DNA of 64,000 nucleotides. Origin: Metamycoplasma sp051549855 (GTDB taxonomy: Bacteria; Bacillota_I; Bacilli_A; Mycoplasmatales; Metamycoplasmataceae). The DNA is taken from positions 434,001 to 498,000 of the forward strand of contig NZ_CP196080.1 of the NCBI RefSeq assembly GCF_051549855.1, read 5' to 3'. Each line of letters begins with the position of its first letter. The first letter of the stretch is position 1. The notes under the pieces are model-generated. The model worked only from the letters and a program-made list of their open reading frames with translations. It was not told the DNA's origin and ran no database searches. This document shows, piece after piece, positions 62,781 through 64,000 of this stretch. The position numbers were made by a program, and so were the translations under genes.

Positions 62781-63204
62781 TAATGAAGATTGAATAGTTG
62801 AAAACCCACACAATAAAGACTTATCAGTTCTTAAAAACAGCAAAACTAACTACTTAATTTACCGCAAAAAATACATCATTTCGCGTCTTACTTACATCAT
62901 GATTTCACTAGTTATTATGATCATTTCTTCACTGCAAATTCTTCTAAACTTGTTTGCTATTCGATGAAATGAAACACAACTTTTGAAAGATTTGTTTTTG
63001 GCAGTAGCAATTCTTAGTGCAATTGTAGCATTCGTGCAATCAATTTTATTATTCTTTGACTTTAAAGGTTCAAAAGAAGTTGAAATGGCAAAACTAAGAA
63101 ACTTGCAAAAACTAAAAGATGAGTACATTGCAAATCCCGAAAGTATCAAAGTTTCAAAAGTTGCTAATCAAATTTACGATATTTCTAAAAAAGACAACAA
63201 TTAA
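62764..63204 (+). CDS. DUF4231-like two-TM protein (third of three)
   Basis: The 146-residue protein starts MKKKNNNEDWIVENPHNK, with two TM helices (about residues 40-62 and 80-102) and a cytoplasmic tail with FDFKGSKEVEMAKLRNLQKL, a common DUF4231 tail pattern. Ends the operon at a strong terminator. A single transcript for all three is likely given 8- and 17-nt overlaps. Confidence 0.72.
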
Positions 63205-63238
63205 AAATCAGCCTGTAAAATTTGGCTGATTTTTTTTG
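63204..63238. terminator. Terminator of the DUF4231-like operon, also facing the DUF31 gene
   Basis: Eight-pair stem AATCAGCC/GGCTGATT (63206-63213 with 63224-63231) and a run of eight T on the plus side. A-run on the other side gives some function for minus-strand transcripts too. Confidence 0.85.
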
Positions 63239-64000
63239 TTAACTAAATAATGCTGTTTTGTAGCTTGGTCCATATTTCGCTATTAATTGTTGACGATAAG
63301 AAGTTTTTTGATAAGGGTATTTTTGTTTATCAGTATTATCAATTAAATTGTAGGCTTCCACTCTTATATTGTCTTTAATAATTGGTTTTGTTACTGTCAG
63401 AGGTTGGATAAGTGTGCTTTTTAGTTCATACTTAGTGCCATCAGAACCAGTGTATGAAACAGGTTCAACCATGTTGCCAAACACTAAGCCGATAGTCATT
63501 CCCTCACTATTAGTTACCATAGTTCCGCTGGTTCCACCCCTTGAACCTTTTAAGGCTTGGGTTTGATAATGAATTCCGTAATATCTTGCTCCGCCACGTC
63601 CATTGAATGAAGTTTTTTCACTGATAATGCGATTGTTAAGAGTACTTTTTACTTGAAAAAGTAGTTTGTTGGCAGGTTTCGAGTTAGAAAAATCAATATC
63701 TTCCAAGTTTTCGTCACCGATGTTGTAAATTTGCGAAACTAAATTCTTAGCCTTATTATCTAAAAAGAATCCATTTCAATAGACTGCATTTGGAATGGCG
63801 GTGTATTTAGTTCAAGAAGATAAATATTGTTTTGCATCTTCCGAAGCCTCATTTGCTCTTTGGATTGAAGTTATATTGTCTTTTGTGTATTGTCTGTTTA
63901 AAAAATTCGTATCAGCTATGCTTTGAACTGTTGCATAATCTAAGTTCATATATGGTGCTGATTCTTTACTAATATTTGTCAAAGTATGTTCTTGTCCATA
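63239..64000 (-). CDS. DUF31-family (MIP-like) putative serine protease, 5' part outside the window
   Basis: The visible C-terminal part (stop TAA at 63239) has the trypsin-fold signature of DUF31 proteins: LKGSRGGTSGTMVTNSEG with the presumed catalytic Ser in GGTSGT, and GLVFGNMVEPVSY. DUF31 includes the mycoplasma immunoglobulin proteases that act with Ig-binding proteins, but many family members have unknown roles. No MIB-type partner is visible in the window. The N-terminus, where a lipobox would be, lies beyond position 64000. Confidence 0.8.

Overview
The window is a compact, AT-rich mollicute chromosome segment. Conserved genes can only be read through if TGA encodes tryptophan (genetic code 4): in-frame TGA codons interrupt dnaB, engB, fusA, pyk, deoB, dnaK, arcA and many others at Trp positions, for example the Trp just before the GTPase P-loop of EngB. 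Arginine deiminase next to an amino-acid permease, acetate kinase, pyruvate kinase, TM2 and DUF31 proteins, M28 lipoprotein peptidases and an isolated 5S rRNA gene point to the Mycoplasma hominis/synoviae-type group (Mycoplasmopsis or Metamycoplasma). I cannot name the species.

Layout. 1-5.5 kb: dnaB-rplI-gdpP, engB, then rpsF-ssb-rpsR, all on the minus strand. 5.5-9.4 kb: ackA, a BI-1-like membrane protein, whiA, tRNA-Ser, a lone 5S rRNA gene and a Nudix hydrolase. 9.4-10.1 kb: no intact gene. 10.2-19.8 kb: membrane proteins, lepA, uvrC overlapping a 581-residue membrane protein, pepF-apt. 20-24 kb: tRNA-Arg, plsY, permease and arcA with a structured leader. 24.5-28.3 kb: rpoE, nuclease, rpmE, TM2 and MORN-type proteins, a DpnM-like adenine methylase, tRNAs and an ElaA-like acetyltransferase. 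28.3-30.6 kb: tRNAs around cardiolipin synthase.

30.6-34.4 kb holds an overlapping three-gene operon: an HTH plus ImmA/IrrE-type protease, a PD-(D/E)xK nuclease and a DUF2779 exonuclease-like protein, with a palindrome at its promoter. It is the best candidate for an uncharacterised accessory system here. 34.5-41.8 kb: membrane proteins, rpsL-rpsG-fusA, a pair of coupled membrane proteins and rluD. 41.9-45.2 kb: yigZ, a previously overlooked 38-residue cysteine-rich (metallothionein-like) gene, pyk and deoB. 45.3-51.8 kb is a surface-protein locus: a very long coiled-coil protein interrupted by an in-frame TAA, with a 17-nt homopolymer in its promoter spacer, followed upstream by an M28 peptidase lipoprotein. 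51.9-57.9 kb: RNase J, CNNM/CBS protein, a tandem phosphotransferase fusion and a HAD phosphatase. 58-62 kb: the heat-shock genes hrcA-grpE and dnaK with two CIRCE elements. The second CIRCE is shared with a divergent operon of three DUF4231-like two-TM proteins (61.9-63.2 kb). A DUF31 protease-like protein runs off the right end.

Most minus-strand units end in visible intrinsic terminators, and many promoters show a perfect TATAAT with very short or no 5' leader. All calls come from reading the sequence. No database search was run.
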